Source of the DNA: Methylomonas rivi
Lineage (GTDB): Bacteria > Pseudomonadota > Gammaproteobacteria > Methylococcales > Methylomonadaceae
Assembly (NCBI RefSeq): GCF_024505165.1
Contig: NZ_JANIBK010000029.1
Location: forward strand, 1 to 37,516
DNA: 37,516 bases
Reading direction: 5' to 3'
The translations under genes and the position numbers were made by a program. Position 1 is the first letter of the stretch, and every line of letters begins with the position of its first letter. The notes beneath the pieces were generated by a model, which saw only the letters and a list, made by a program, of their open reading frames with translations, ran no database searches and was not told where the DNA came from. This document shows, piece by piece, positions 8,826-16,148 of this stretch.

Positions 8826-9075
8826 TTAGCGTTTTGCAGCCTGGGTTTTTGCGCCGTCAATGCGCTGGACGGCTAAATGCGTAAGAAATTGCATCATCTC
8901 ACTAGCGCCCATATCGTGCGGATGACGCTTGTCAGAATGCAGAATATAGCGTTTAATCCAGTCCGTATAAGCCTGTTCGGTACGAATACTGTAAATGTTT
9001 CAAGCGAATTTTAGCCCGCACTTGATCCAGCCGTTTTGGCGGATTTTCGGGTGGGTTATTTGCCGGATTTTGCAT
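8826..9075 (-). pseudogene. intI: Integron integrase remnant, frameshifted and truncated
   Basis: Reading the minus strand from ATG at 9075 gives MQNPANNPPENPPKRLDQ, then VRAKIRLKH. One extra base in the A-run near 8993-8996 breaks the frame; removing it continues as YSIRTEQAYTDWIKRYILH, then SDKRHPHDMGASEMMQFL and THLAVQRI, ending TQAAKR-stop at 8826. This is the N-terminal SAM-like DNA-binding domain of integron integrases (compare the family pattern LDQ.R..IR..HYS.RTEQAY..W...FI..H..RHP, then LG..E...FL..LA). The catalytic domain with the Arg...His-x-x-Arg...Tyr residues is missing, so the protein cannot recombine DNA. The family call is strong; integron rather than another tyrosine recombinase is supported by the attC-bearing cassettes next to it. 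Confidence 0.75.
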
Positions 9076-9155
9076 TTTTATTAGGAAAGGCTAAATCTTC
9101 ATAAGCTACTGAAATTATGAATGCTTTAAATTTAAAAAATGAATTAGGCAACTGT

Positions 9156-9184
9156 TTGACGCAATGTTTTGCGTCATTTAGGAT
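9156..9184 (+). promoter_or_regulatory. Candidate cassette promoter with internal dyad
   Basis: TTGACG (9156-9161), a 17-nt spacer and TAGGAT (9179-9184) form a good sigma-70 type promoter pointing into the cassettes, in the position of an integron Pc promoter near the integrase start. A perfect dyad GACGCAA-TGTT-TTGCGTC (9158-9175) begins within the -35 box and fills most of the spacer, so a bound protein would occlude RNA polymerase. It does not match the LexA box that controls many intI genes. Confidence 0.5.
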
Positions 9185-9239
9185 GTCTAATTATAGCTGG
9201 GCAATGTCCGTTTAATCTCACATACAACAAGTACATACA

Positions 9240-9653
9240 ATGAAGCGAGACTGGGATTTGATACGTAAGCAACTTGCTGATGTTGAGGAGGAAAAGGAGC
9301 TTTTTTCTGGGATTCCTCCAGAGCCAGACTTGACGGACCAAGGATGGGATACTTATGAATCGCAGCTAAAAGAACATCGGGCTATTGAGAGCCGCATTTT
9401 TGGGCACTATGAGTTGCTGGTTAATAATGGATACATAGATGGCTTGCAAGTTTCAAGGTCAGCAGATGGATTATTCAGTTATGGTCTTCATAACCCGCGA
9501 CTTACCATGTCTGGTCACGATCTTCTCGACACCATGAGGTCAACCACAATCTGGGGAAAAATTAAAGCGACAGCAAAATCGAAAGGTATTGAATTGACCT
9601 TTGATGCAATTAAGGCATTAGGGGCGCTCGCATTGAAGAGCGCATTAGAGTGA
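9240..9653 (+). CDS. DUF2513-like protein, cassette 1
   Basis: A soluble 137-residue protein of unknown function. The start MKRDWDLIRKQL, the central GHYELLVNNGYIDG and the C-terminal LTMSGHDLLDTMRSTTIW with a following KIK resemble DUF2513, a small helical family common on phages and other mobile DNA, where the middle part looks like a winged-helix 'L..L...G.I' segment. The last 25 residues are helical and Ala/Leu-rich. No clear ribosome site precedes the ATG, which is common for integron cassettes. The stop lies 15 nt before the inverse-core site of the attC at 9669-9731. The base composition is more A+T-rich than the flanking housekeeping genes, consistent with acquisition. A regulatory or stress role is possible but not shown. 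Confidence 0.65.
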   Translation: MKRDWDLIRKQLADVEEEKELFSGIPPEPDLTDQGWDTYESQLKEHRAIESRIFGHYELLVNNGYIDGLQVSRSADGLFSYGLHNPRLTMSGHDLLDTMRSTTIWGKIKATAKSKGIELTFDAIKALGALALKSALE

Positions 9654-9668
9654 TAACTAAACCGTAAT

Positions 9669-9731
9669 GCCCAACCCGACATTCGAGTGGGACTGCGCAA
9701 AAGCGCGCAGCCCCTCAATTCCACGTTATGC
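9669..9731 (+). repeat. attC site of cassette 1
   Basis: The site runs from the inverse core GCCCAAC (9669-9675) to the core GTTATGC (9725-9731), 63 bp. The arms between can fold: CTGCGC (9693-9698) with GCGCAG (9705-9710), extended outward by GGG/CCC and by ATTCGAG with CTCAATT, leaving bulged bases as in typical attC sites. The core departs from GTTRRRY at one position. Confidence 0.65.
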
Positions 9732-9750
9732 AACATAGGAAAACTTAGAT

Positions 9751-10176
9751 ATGAAGGATTGGGTTCCAATTCTGTCACTACTTGTTGCGCTAATTTCGGT
9801 GTTTTTTGGCCCCTTAATTTCTGCAAGAACGGCCAAACGGGCAATGCTCGGACCAATGCGGCAAAAATGGATCAATGACTTGCGTGGGCTTCTTTCAGAA
9901 ATATCTGGGTCATGTCTTCATTATTGGCAGACTGGCTACGAGGACAGGACTGAAGAAGAGTACAAAAGAATTACGGATCTCACACATCAAGTAATATTCC
10001 ATCTGAACCCAAATGAAGATGAACACAATAAGCTTATTGATGTGATTCGTCGCTTGGAAGGTTCGTTATCAAAAGGCAAAGAAGCTGACGATGAGTTTTT
10101 TGAAGCCTATAACAAGTTACTTGACCAAGGTCGAAAGGTTTTAAAAACTGAGTGGGAGGTTGTTAAAAATGCATAA
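9751..10176 (+). CDS. Small membrane-anchored hypothetical protein, cassette 2
   Basis: A 141-residue protein with one N-terminal hydrophobic segment (residues 4-22, VPILSLLVALISVFFGPLI) followed by ARTAKRAML and a cytosolic helical domain (KWINDLRGLLSEISG, later EDEHNKLIDVIRRLEGSL). This resembles a broad class of small 'one helix plus QWINDLR' proteins seen in integron cassettes and near defence genes, whose function is unknown. The ATG follows the cassette boundary by only 19 nt. The stop codon TAA is part of the inverse-core GCATAAC, a tight fit typical of cassettes. The DNA is A+T-rich compared with its surroundings. I recognise no catalytic motif. Confidence 0.65.
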   Translation: MKDWVPILSLLVALISVFFGPLISARTAKRAMLGPMRQKWINDLRGLLSEISGSCLHYWQTGYEDRTEEEYKRITDLTHQVIFHLNPNEDEHNKLIDVIRRLEGSLSKGKEADDEFFEAYNKLLDQGRKVLKTEWEVVKNA

Positions 10177-10239
10177 CACTGCACTCCAGCCAACCGTTTT
10201 CCGCTACGCCCCAAGCGTCGGCTGAGCTTTTCGTTAAGT
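10171..10239 (+). repeat. attC site of cassette 2
   Basis: Bounded by GCATAAC (10171-10177) and GTTAAGT (10233-10239), 69 bp. Inner arms CAGCCAAC (10187-10194) and GTCGGCTG (10217-10224) pair with one mismatch, and flanking CTC/GAG bases extend the stem with an unpaired base on one side. The right core fits GTTRRRY exactly. No further cassette gene follows it. Confidence 0.7.
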
Positions 10240-10257
10240 AATCACGTAAGGCTGTAA

Positions 10258-10325
10258 GGCGGAACGCATAGCGGTTCCGCCGTATGGAGGCATTTTGATT
10301 GGCGGATCGCCTAACGGCATCCGCC
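10258..10325. repeat. Pair of REP-like palindromes
   Basis: Two related hairpins stand in tandem: GGCGGAAC-N8-GTTCCGCC (10258-10281) and GGCGGAT-N11-ATCCGCC (10301-10325). Both share the GGCGGA...CGC.TA.CGG...TCCGCC plan, so they look like two copies of one repetitive extragenic palindrome. They sit directly after the last attC. Confidence 0.6.
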
Positions 10326-10453
10326 CTTGTATGATGAATTTTAACAACCGATAGCCCAGAAAAACCGATTAAGCTGTCATCGTTCATTGGGAGGCCGTTC
10401 CGCCCTGAGGACTGGAAATCAACCAGAGCCTGTTCCGTAGATTGGCCCCCGCC

Positions 10454-10544
10454 CTATTCACCCATACCGTGGAGTATCCGAGGCTTAGAGCCTGCATACA
10501 CAAGGAAGGTAGGTGCATGTGCAGGGTCGGGAACCGGTGAATAG
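10454..10544 (+). ncRNA. Compact multi-hairpin element, possible structured RNA
   Basis: A 9-bp helix CTATTCACC (10454-10462) with GGTGAATAG (10536-10544) encloses three clear hairpins: ATAC-CGTGGA-GTAT (10464-10477), AGGCT-TAG-AGCCT (10481-10493) and GGT-CGGGA-ACC (10525-10535). A further weak pairing joins sequence around 10494-10498 with 10517-10523. Such a closed multibranch design is typical of structured RNAs and mobile-element-linked RNAs. I cannot assign a class; a remnant of an OMEGA/HEARO-type guide RNA is one idea, but no IscB/IsrB gene was seen beside it. Sequence from about 10400 may belong to the same element. No protein-coding sense was found on either strand. Confidence 0.35.
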
Positions 10545-10655
10545 TGTACTTAACCTTTAACTGAATTAAAAAACGATTATGACGAACCTCCCAATCAATG
10601 CCGTCGCTGAATCTAGCCACCGCCTGTTTGCCGGCGTGGATGTCGGAGCAGGGCC

Positions 10656-10732
10656 GTAGGTCCGAATAGCGAAGCGTAATCGGACGAATGTTGGATTCGT
10701 TCCTCCGAATACGCTTCGCTATTCGGAGCTAC
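10656..10732. repeat. 77-bp palindromic repeat
   Basis: Arms of 29 bp (10656-10684 and 10704-10732) are inverted copies with only a few mismatches; each contains TCCGAATAGCGAAGCGTA or its complement. The loop holds a second small hairpin, CGAAT-GTTGG-ATTCG. It resembles the GTAGGTCGGAATAGCGAAGCG-type palindromes scattered through methanotroph and other proteobacterial genomes (recalled, not checked). Confidence 0.65.
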
Positions 10733-10754
10733 CGTCTAAGTTTGTACCGATCAG

Positions 10755-10769
10755 GCCAATCAAATTGGC
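10755..10769 (-). terminator. Hairpin after recN
   Basis: GCCAAT-CAA-ATTGGC lies about 30 nt past the recN stop. There is no T-run, so termination is uncertain. Confidence 0.2.
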
Positions 10770-10796
10770 TAACCCGGAAACGAACTGATTGATCTG

Positions 10797-12470
10797 CTAA
10801 CCTTTCCCAACCTGCAACATCTCTCTGGCATGCGCCAAGGTGTTTTCGGTGATGGTCACTCCGCCCAGCATGCGGGCGACTTCGGTGACGCGCTCTTCGT
10901 CGCTCAAGCGCCTTACCGTGGAGGAGGTGACCGCCGCCTTCTGGTTTTTCGCCACGAACAAATGCTGATGCGCTTGCGACGCCACTTGCGGTAAATGGGT
11001 GACGCACAATACCTGGCGGTTTTGGCTCAGGCGGCGCAGTTTTTGACCGACGATTTCGGCAATGCCGCCGCCGATGCCGGAGTCGACTTCGTCGAAGATC
11101 ATGGTGGGGGTGGTTTTGTCGGTGCTGGTGGTGACTTGTATCGCCAGGCTGATGCGCGACAGTTCGCCGCCGGAGGCGACCTTGGCCAGCGGTTTGGCCG
11201 GCAGGCCGGGATTGGTGCTGACCAAAAATTCGATGGCGTCCAGGCCGTTGCGTTGCGGTTCGGCGTTTGGATCGGTGCTAATGTTGACCAGAAACTCGCC
11301 GTGCGGCATGCCCAGTTCCTTGACGGTGTCGGATATGCGTTGTTGCAATTCGGCCGCCGCCGTTTGACGGGAGGCGGACAGTTCGGCGGCCAGTTGCCGG
11401 TATTGTTTCAACCGGTTTTCGCAATCCAACGTCAGGCTTTCGATGCGTTCGCTGCCGTGGCTGATGTTATCCAGTTCTGTTGCCAATTGCGCGGCCAGTC
11501 GCGGCAGTTCTTCCGGGGTGGTTTTGTGTTTGCGGCTGAGATTTTGCACGATGCCGATCTGGTTTTCCAGCCAGACCAATTGTTGCGGGTCGGCTTCCTG
11601 ATTGTCCAGAAAGCGGCGCAATTGTTGAGACGCTTCGCCGACTTGTATCTCGGCGTCGTTGAGCAGTTCGACGATGGCATGCAATTCGCCGGCATATTCG
11701 CTTAATTCGCCGATGGCGTGGTTGCAATGTCCCAGCATTTGCGCCACCGATTGCTGATCGTTGTCGTATAAAATGTCCAGTTGCTGTTGGCCGACGCCGA
11801 GTATCTTGCCCAGATTGGCCAGCTTATTGTGCTCCTCGGCCAAGGCTTGGTAATCGAAATTGTCCAGATCCAGTTGCTGCAATTCCTCCAGTTGATAGCG
11901 CAACAGTTCTTCGCGTTCCGCCTGATCGCTGCCGGCTCTCAGCAGTTGCTGCAGGGTTTTGTGGCTGTGTTTCCAGTTCTGGTAGCAGTCATTGACGGCG
12001 TCCAACAAGGCCTGGTTTTGGGCGAAAGCGTCCAGCAGCAGGCGTTGTTCGTCTTTATCCAACAGAGTTAGGTGCGCATGCTGGCCGTGAATTTCCACCA
12101 ACTGCCGGCTCAAGGCCTGCAGGGTTTGCAGATTGACCGGCCGGTTGTTGATGTAAGCCTTGGAACGGCCGTCCTCGCTGATGGTGCGGCGCACCAGACA
12201 GTGGCCGTCGGCGTCCAGTTCCTGCTGTTCCAGCCACTGTTTCACCAGCGGGGCTTTGCTTAAGTCGAATTCCAGATTGACTTCGGCGCGTTTGCTGTTG
12301 GGCCGTACATAGCCGGAATCGGCGCGGTCGCCCAGCGCCAAGCCCAGCGCGGTCAGTAAAATCGATTTGCCGGCCCCGGTTTCGCCGGTCAGCACCGACA
12401 TGCCGGGTTCCAGATCTAAGTCCAGGGCGTCGACGACCGCCAGATCGATAATATTCAGATTTAACAGCAT
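10797..12470 (-). CDS. recN: DNA repair protein RecN
   Basis: An SMC-like ATPase that acts in cytosolic double-strand break repair together with RecA. At 557 residues it has normal length. The N-terminal half-ATPase carries Walker A GETGAGKS (29-36) after the family opening MLLNLNIIDLAVVDALDLD. A long coiled-coil region (about 150-370, rich in Gln and Leu) follows, then the C-terminal half with the signature VASGGELSRISLA and Walker B PTMIFDEVDSGIGG. It is the second gene of a pair with nadK, starting 8 nt after the nadK stop; this nadK-recN order is common in gammaproteobacteria. In many species recN is LexA-controlled, but no LexA box was noticed in the short spacer, so it may depend on the nadK promoter. 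Confidence 0.96.
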   Translation of the reverse strand: MLLNLNIIDLAVVDALDLDLEPGMSVLTGETGAGKSILLTALGLALGDRADSGYVRPNSKRAEVNLEFDLSKAPLVKQWLEQQELDADGHCLVRRTISEDGRSKAYINNRPVNLQTLQALSRQLVEIHGQHAHLTLLDKDEQRLLLDAFAQNQALLDAVNDCYQNWKHSHKTLQQLLRAGSDQAEREELLRYQLEELQQLDLDNFDYQALAEEHNKLANLGKILGVGQQQLDILYDNDQQSVAQMLGHCNHAIGELSEYAGELHAIVELLNDAEIQVGEASQQLRRFLDNQEADPQQLVWLENQIGIVQNLSRKHKTTPEELPRLAAQLATELDNISHGSERIESLTLDCENRLKQYRQLAAELSASRQTAAAELQQRISDTVKELGMPHGEFLVNISTDPNAEPQRNGLDAIEFLVSTNPGLPAKPLAKVASGGELSRISLAIQVTTSTDKTTPTMIFDEVDSGIGGGIAEIVGQKLRRLSQNRQVLCVTHLPQVASQAHQHLFVAKNQKAAVTSSTVRRLSDEERVTEVARMLGGVTITENTLAHAREMLQVGKG

Positions 12471-12478
12471 AAGTCAGG

Positions 12479-13354
12479 CTAGCCGCGGCTCCAGTTGAGT
12501 TTGCTTCTGAGGATGTTGAAAAAATCGTGGTCTTCCGGGTGCAAAATTTTAATCGCTTTATCGGCCTTTTTGATGACGATTTTGTCGCCGATCAGCACGT
12601 CGGGTATTTCCAGGTGGTCGCAGGTGACCAGGGCGTTGATTTGTTTGGCATCGCTAAAGCCGATTTCGATGCTGACGTTATCGTCTATCACCAGCGGCCG
12701 GTTGGACAAGGTATGCGGGTTTAACGGCACCAATACCAAGGCGTTGAGGCCCGGATGCAGAATCGGTCCGCCCGCCGACAGCGAATAGGCGGTGGAGCCG
12801 GTCGGGGTGGCGACGATCAAGCCGTCGGAGCGCTGGGTATTCAGATAGACGCCGTCGATGCTGGTGACGATTTCTATCATGCTCGGCGTCACCCAGCGAT
12901 GCACCACCACTTCGTTGACGGCGGTTTGCCGGTGTATTTCCGCGCCGTCCCGGTAAATGGAGGCATGCAGCAGGCAGCGTTGTTCGGTTTTGTGTTGCCC
13001 GGACAGAATCTGTTCCAGCCGGCTGGTGAGTTGTTCCGGCGAAATATCCACCAGAAACCCCAACCGGCCCAGATTGACGCCCAGCAAGGGTATTTCGAAA
13101 TCGGCGGCGGCGCGGGCGGCGGCCAGAAAAGTGCCGTCGCCGCCGACCGCGATGATCAGGTCGCAATATTCCGGCAAGCGGTCGATATGCAGGCCTTTGA
13201 CGTCGGCATTTTTCAGTAGCTCCACGCTCTGGCTGTCCAGTAAAACTTCATGCCCGCGGCCATGCAGAAAATGGTATAGCTCCGTTAGGGTAGGGGCGAT
13301 GCCGGGATCGCCGAATTTACCGACGATGCCGATGCGCTGAAAAGGTATGGGCAT
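12479..13354 (-). CDS. nadK: NAD kinase
   Basis: Phosphorylates NAD to NADP in the cytosol using ATP. The protein has about 291 residues from the ATG at 13354 (an in-frame TTG at 13363 would add three). The nucleotide motif GGDGTFLAAARAA lies near residues 71-83, followed by GVNLGRLGFLVD, the NEVVVHR segment, and the glycine-rich TPTGSTAYSLSAGGPI motif that shapes the NAD site. All family motifs are present in order. No ribosome site stands out at either start. The gene is followed after 8 nt by recN, suggesting one transcript. Confidence 0.96.
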   Translation of the reverse strand: MPIPFQRIGIVGKFGDPGIAPTLTELYHFLHGRGHEVLLDSQSVELLKNADVKGLHIDRLPEYCDLIIAVGGDGTFLAAARAAADFEIPLLGVNLGRLGFLVDISPEQLTSRLEQILSGQHKTEQRCLLHASIYRDGAEIHRQTAVNEVVVHRWVTPSMIEIVTSIDGVYLNTQRSDGLIVATPTGSTAYSLSAGGPILHPGLNALVLVPLNPHTLSNRPLVIDDNVSIEIGFSDAKQINALVTCDHLEIPDVLIGDKIVIKKADKAIKILHPEDHDFFNILRSKLNWSRG

Positions 13355-13433
13355 GGGTTGCAAGGGGTTGAAAAAACTGTGCCGGATTATACAAACAAAC
13401 CCGGGCCGGCGTAGGGCTATCGTATCGGCATGC

Positions 13434-15131
13434 TTATGCGGTTTGCGCGTTATCGATACGGCGAGGCCGGAGCGGCAGGCTCAGAATCAGGATGCATGCC
13501 AGCCAGCCCAGCAATTGCCGGTTTTGCAGGGTGTAGCCCAAGGCGACCGGCAAGCCCTCGATAAAGTCCGGGTGGGCCTGGATGAAATCGTATGCCGACA
13601 TGAAGGAGTAGGTTTCGCCTATGATGATAGCCAGCGCACCGAAGCTTAATAAATAGGCCAACAGTTGTTGCCGGGGATGCGGTGCCGAACAGCCGGTGAG
13701 TTGGGCGAAGCGGATGAATTGCCAGCGGCCTAGTTGTAAGCCGTAACAGAGGATAAAGCCGAGCACGCCCAAGGCCGGGATGCCGAATTGTTCGGTCGGG
13801 AAACTCAGATAGCGGCCGTCCCACGCCAGCCAATAGGTTTTGTAAACGGCTAGTAGAACAAAAAACAGATAAGCGTTTTTCAGGCGATTAGCCATGGCCT
13901 CGGTGGCTGGCCGGTTGACGAACAGGCCGTAAAAACGTTGCAGCAACAAACCGGCCAGGCCGGCGTTGGCGGCCACTATCGACACGGTATAGGCTTGCTG
14001 CCAAAGGCTGTAGCTGGTATGCCAATTTAGATCGGCCATGCCTACCAGACTGATACAGAACAGCTGCGCCAGGGTTAATAAAACCAGCGTCCGCGCAAGC
14101 GGCAGCGCTTGCAGCCGGCGGAAGGTGGCTGCCGCCAGGATGAGAAACAGGCCGCTGGCCCAGGCAAATTGCCGTAACCAATCCGGGTTTTCCATGACCG
14201 GGCCGGTAAGCGGAAACACCGGCTCGCGATCGATATTCAGCAAGCCCCAGTTGGCGCCGACTACGCCTTCGCTGTTACTTTTCCAGGGCTGGTTAAAGGC
14301 TTCGACAATGTTGTAATCGAAGCCTTGTCGGTTGGCGACCTGAATCAGTTCGCGGATGAAACGGGCCGCGTTTACCACGCCGGGTACGGCCGCGCCGCGT
14401 TGGCGGCCGATGGCCGGCCAGCCGGATTCGCCGATCAAAATCGGTTTATCCACCCCCATCTCGCGGGCTTTGTCGGTAATTTGCCGGACGATTTTTTCCA
14501 CATGGGCGGCGGCATGTTCGATGGCGACCGGTTCGTCTTCCCAATACGGCAGGATATGGATGGTGATGAAATCCACTTCTTTGAACAGTTGAGGGTATTG
14601 CATATAGCTGGACCAGACGTCGGCGAAGGTAACCGGCTGTTTGACGGCCTGTTTGACCTGGCGGATGTAGCCGATCAGCGCGTCGATATCCATATCCTTG
14701 CGTAGCAGCACTTCATTGCCGACGATGACCCGTTTCACCACATCGGGGTTTTGGTTGGCGGCAGCTATCAAGGCCTGGATTTCGATTTTATTTTCCGCAT
14801 GGCCGTCGCCCAGCCAGGCGCCCATCATCATGTCCACGCCGTATCTACGGGCAAATTCCGGTGTCGGCTGCATGCCGCCACGTACCGAGTAAGTGCGGAT
14901 GCTGTAGGTTTTATCGGCCACGGCGCGGATATCCTGTTCCACATGTTCCGGCAGGGGGAACGTTTGCGTGATGGGGCTAAAACCGTCGTGATAGGGGGCG
15001 AAGGACAAGCTGCGCAATTTACCGGCCGGCACGTCGGGGCCGGCATCTTGCGGTTGATTGCATAGCCAGGCGATGGCGCCGTGCATAAGCATGATGAAAA
15101 TCAGGCTGCTAAGAACTTTGATGGATGGCAT
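13434..15131 (-). CDS. GH17-like glucan enzyme with membrane domain (NdvC-like)
   Basis: About 565 residues. After an N-terminal hydrophobic anchor or signal (VLSSLIFIMLMHGAIAWL) comes a periplasmic TIM-barrel domain (about 40-310) of glycoside hydrolase family 17: VIVGNEVLLR holds the likely acid/base Glu140, and ILIGESGWP holds the nucleophile Glu235 (numbered from the ATG at 15131). The C-terminal 230 residues form about seven membrane helices. This architecture matches proteins often annotated as beta-(1,6)-glucan synthase, NdvC-like, which remodel periplasmic or exported glucans; hydrolase or transglycosylase chemistry is more likely than synthesis from a nucleotide sugar. A GTG two codons upstream (15137) is an alternative start. 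No glucan synthase gene (ndvB) is adjacent. Confidence 0.8.
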   Translation of the reverse strand: MPSIKVLSSLIFIMLMHGAIAWLCNQPQDAGPDVPAGKLRSLSFAPYHDGFSPITQTFPLPEHVEQDIRAVADKTYSIRTYSVRGGMQPTPEFARRYGVDMMMGAWLGDGHAENKIEIQALIAAANQNPDVVKRVIVGNEVLLRKDMDIDALIGYIRQVKQAVKQPVTFADVWSSYMQYPQLFKEVDFITIHILPYWEDEPVAIEHAAAHVEKIVRQITDKAREMGVDKPILIGESGWPAIGRQRGAAVPGVVNAARFIRELIQVANRQGFDYNIVEAFNQPWKSNSEGVVGANWGLLNIDREPVFPLTGPVMENPDWLRQFAWASGLFLILAAATFRRLQALPLARTLVLLTLAQLFCISLVGMADLNWHTSYSLWQQAYTVSIVAANAGLAGLLLQRFYGLFVNRPATEAMANRLKNAYLFFVLLAVYKTYWLAWDGRYLSFPTEQFGIPALGVLGFILCYGLQLGRWQFIRFAQLTGCSAPHPRQQLLAYLLSFGALAIIIGETYSFMSAYDFIQAHPDFIEGLPVALGYTLQNRQLLGWLACILILSLPLRPRRIDNAQTA

Positions 15132-15156
15132 AAACACAAATGGCGCGGGTTTGATG

Positions 15157-15185
15157 GCAAAAGCCGGCGATTATACCGGCTTTGC
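15157..15185 (-). promoter_or_regulatory. Hairpin with a perfect -10 box in its loop
   Basis: The repeat AAAGCCGG (15160-15167) / CCGGCTTT (15176-15183) flanks a loop that reads TATAAT on the minus strand (15175-15170). It is a likely -10 for the GH17 gene, with a start near 15163 and a leader of about 30 nt; the -35 is poor. The same hairpin could end transcripts from the DUF815 gene, since CTTTT follows the stem on the minus strand. Confidence 0.4.
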
Positions 15186-15383
15186 TCACGGCTTAAGTTT
15201 GGCAAACCGTAACGCGGCGCCAGTTGTTTTCAGATTTTTCAATATTTCAGCCACACTTAAAATTTCGTCACGCTGGCATGGCGGCGGGCATCCAGTGCCA
15301 TGGAGGCTAAAATTCGAGCTATCTTCTTCGGCAATCCCTGCCGAAAAGACGTTTTATGTGAATTGGCTTGAGCAATTTTATAA

Positions 15384-16148
15384 TCAGGCGTTGTTTTGAG
15401 CGTAGGCGTTAAAAAACTGCCGGGCGGTGCGGCCGTTTTTGGCGGCGTTTTGGTGAGCGAAATCCAGTGCCGCTTTATGCAATACGGCGCGGTCGCCGGT
15501 AAAATCGGCAAAATAGCTGTCGACGATGTCCAGATAGGTGGGAGTGGGTTGCGGATAAAACGCCAGCCGTAGGCCGAAGCGGTCCGACAGCGAAATTTTT
15601 TCTTCTATGGTGTCGGAGTAATGTACTTCGCCATCGATTAACCGGGTGTCCAGATTGTCGCGCATGTGCTCGGGCAGCAAATGGCGGCGATTGGAGGTGG
15701 CGTAAAACAGCACGTTGTCGGGCGGCAGTTCGATGGAGCCTTCCAGCACGCTTTTCAGAGGTTTGTACAGGGTGTCGCCGTTATCGAAGGACAAATCGTC
15801 GCAGTAAATAATGAAGCGTTGCGGCAGTTCGCGAATCTCATCGACTATTTCAGGCAAATACAGCAGATCCTGTTTATCCACTTCGATGATGCGCAAGCCC
15901 CGGTCCCGATAGGCATTCAACAAGGCTTTCACCAGCGACGATTTGCCGGTACCCCGGGCGCCCCATAGCAGGGCGTTGTTGGCCGGTAGCCCGCTTATAA
16001 AGCGTTCCGTATTGGCAAGCAGTTGCTGTTTCTGCAAATCTATGCCCAAAAGCTGTTCCAGGCGTATGGGGTCGGTTTGCTTCACGGGGCGTAGAAAAGC
16101 CTGGCGCTGGCGCCAGATGGCGGCATAAGTGGTGTTCCAGTCGATCAT
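15384..16148 (-). CDS. DUF815 AAA-type ATPase
   Basis: A cytosolic P-loop ATPase of 254 residues belonging to DUF815. Walker A GARGTGKS lies at 63-70, the Walker B-like RFIIYCDDLSF at 111-121, and sensor-like FYATSNRRHLLP near 148-159 followed by a basic stretch. Family members resemble the AAA core of DnaC/RuvB-like loaders; their cellular role is not known. The length is typical for the short proteobacterial form. The start ATG is clear (MIDWNTTYAAIWRQ). It is the only gene in its unit and is divergent from mlaA. Confidence 0.85.
   Translation of the reverse strand: MIDWNTTYAAIWRQRQAFLRPVKQTDPIRLEQLLGIDLQKQQLLANTERFISGLPANNALLWGARGTGKSSLVKALLNAYRDRGLRIIEVDKQDLLYLPEIVDEIRELPQRFIIYCDDLSFDNGDTLYKPLKSVLEGSIELPPDNVLFYATSNRRHLLPEHMRDNLDTRLIDGEVHYSDTIEEKISLSDRFGLRLAFYPQPTPTYLDIVDSYFADFTGDRAVLHKAALDFAHQNAAKNGRTARQFFNAYAQNNA

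Larger units (their letters stand above)
8826..10239. mobile_element. Degraded integron with two gene cassettes
   Basis: The layout is that of an integron: a remnant of an IntI-type recombinase on the minus strand, an attI/promoter interval beside its start codon, then cassettes on the plus strand (9240-9653 and 9751-10176), each followed by an attC-like site. The cassette DNA is visibly richer in A+T than ppsA and recN on either side. The decisive detail is that cassette 2 begins at GTTATGC (9725-9731) and its own attC opens with GCATAAC (10171-10177), the exact reverse complement, as happens only when both ends come from one circular cassette. For cassette 1 the inverse core is GCCCAAC (9669-9675), and the best partner at the left end is GCTGGGC (9196-9202), one mismatch from the expected GTTGGGC. 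No functional integrase remains in the window. Confidence 0.72.

Noticed and set aside
10309-10315. GCCTAAC as a third attC inverse core
   Set aside because: It is the loop of a REP-like palindrome, has no GTTAGGC partner, and no cassette gene lies beside it.
10384-10620. Minus-strand frame of 78 codons over the structured element
   Set aside because: It is the antisense of the multibranch element, and pairing explains the sequence better than coding does.
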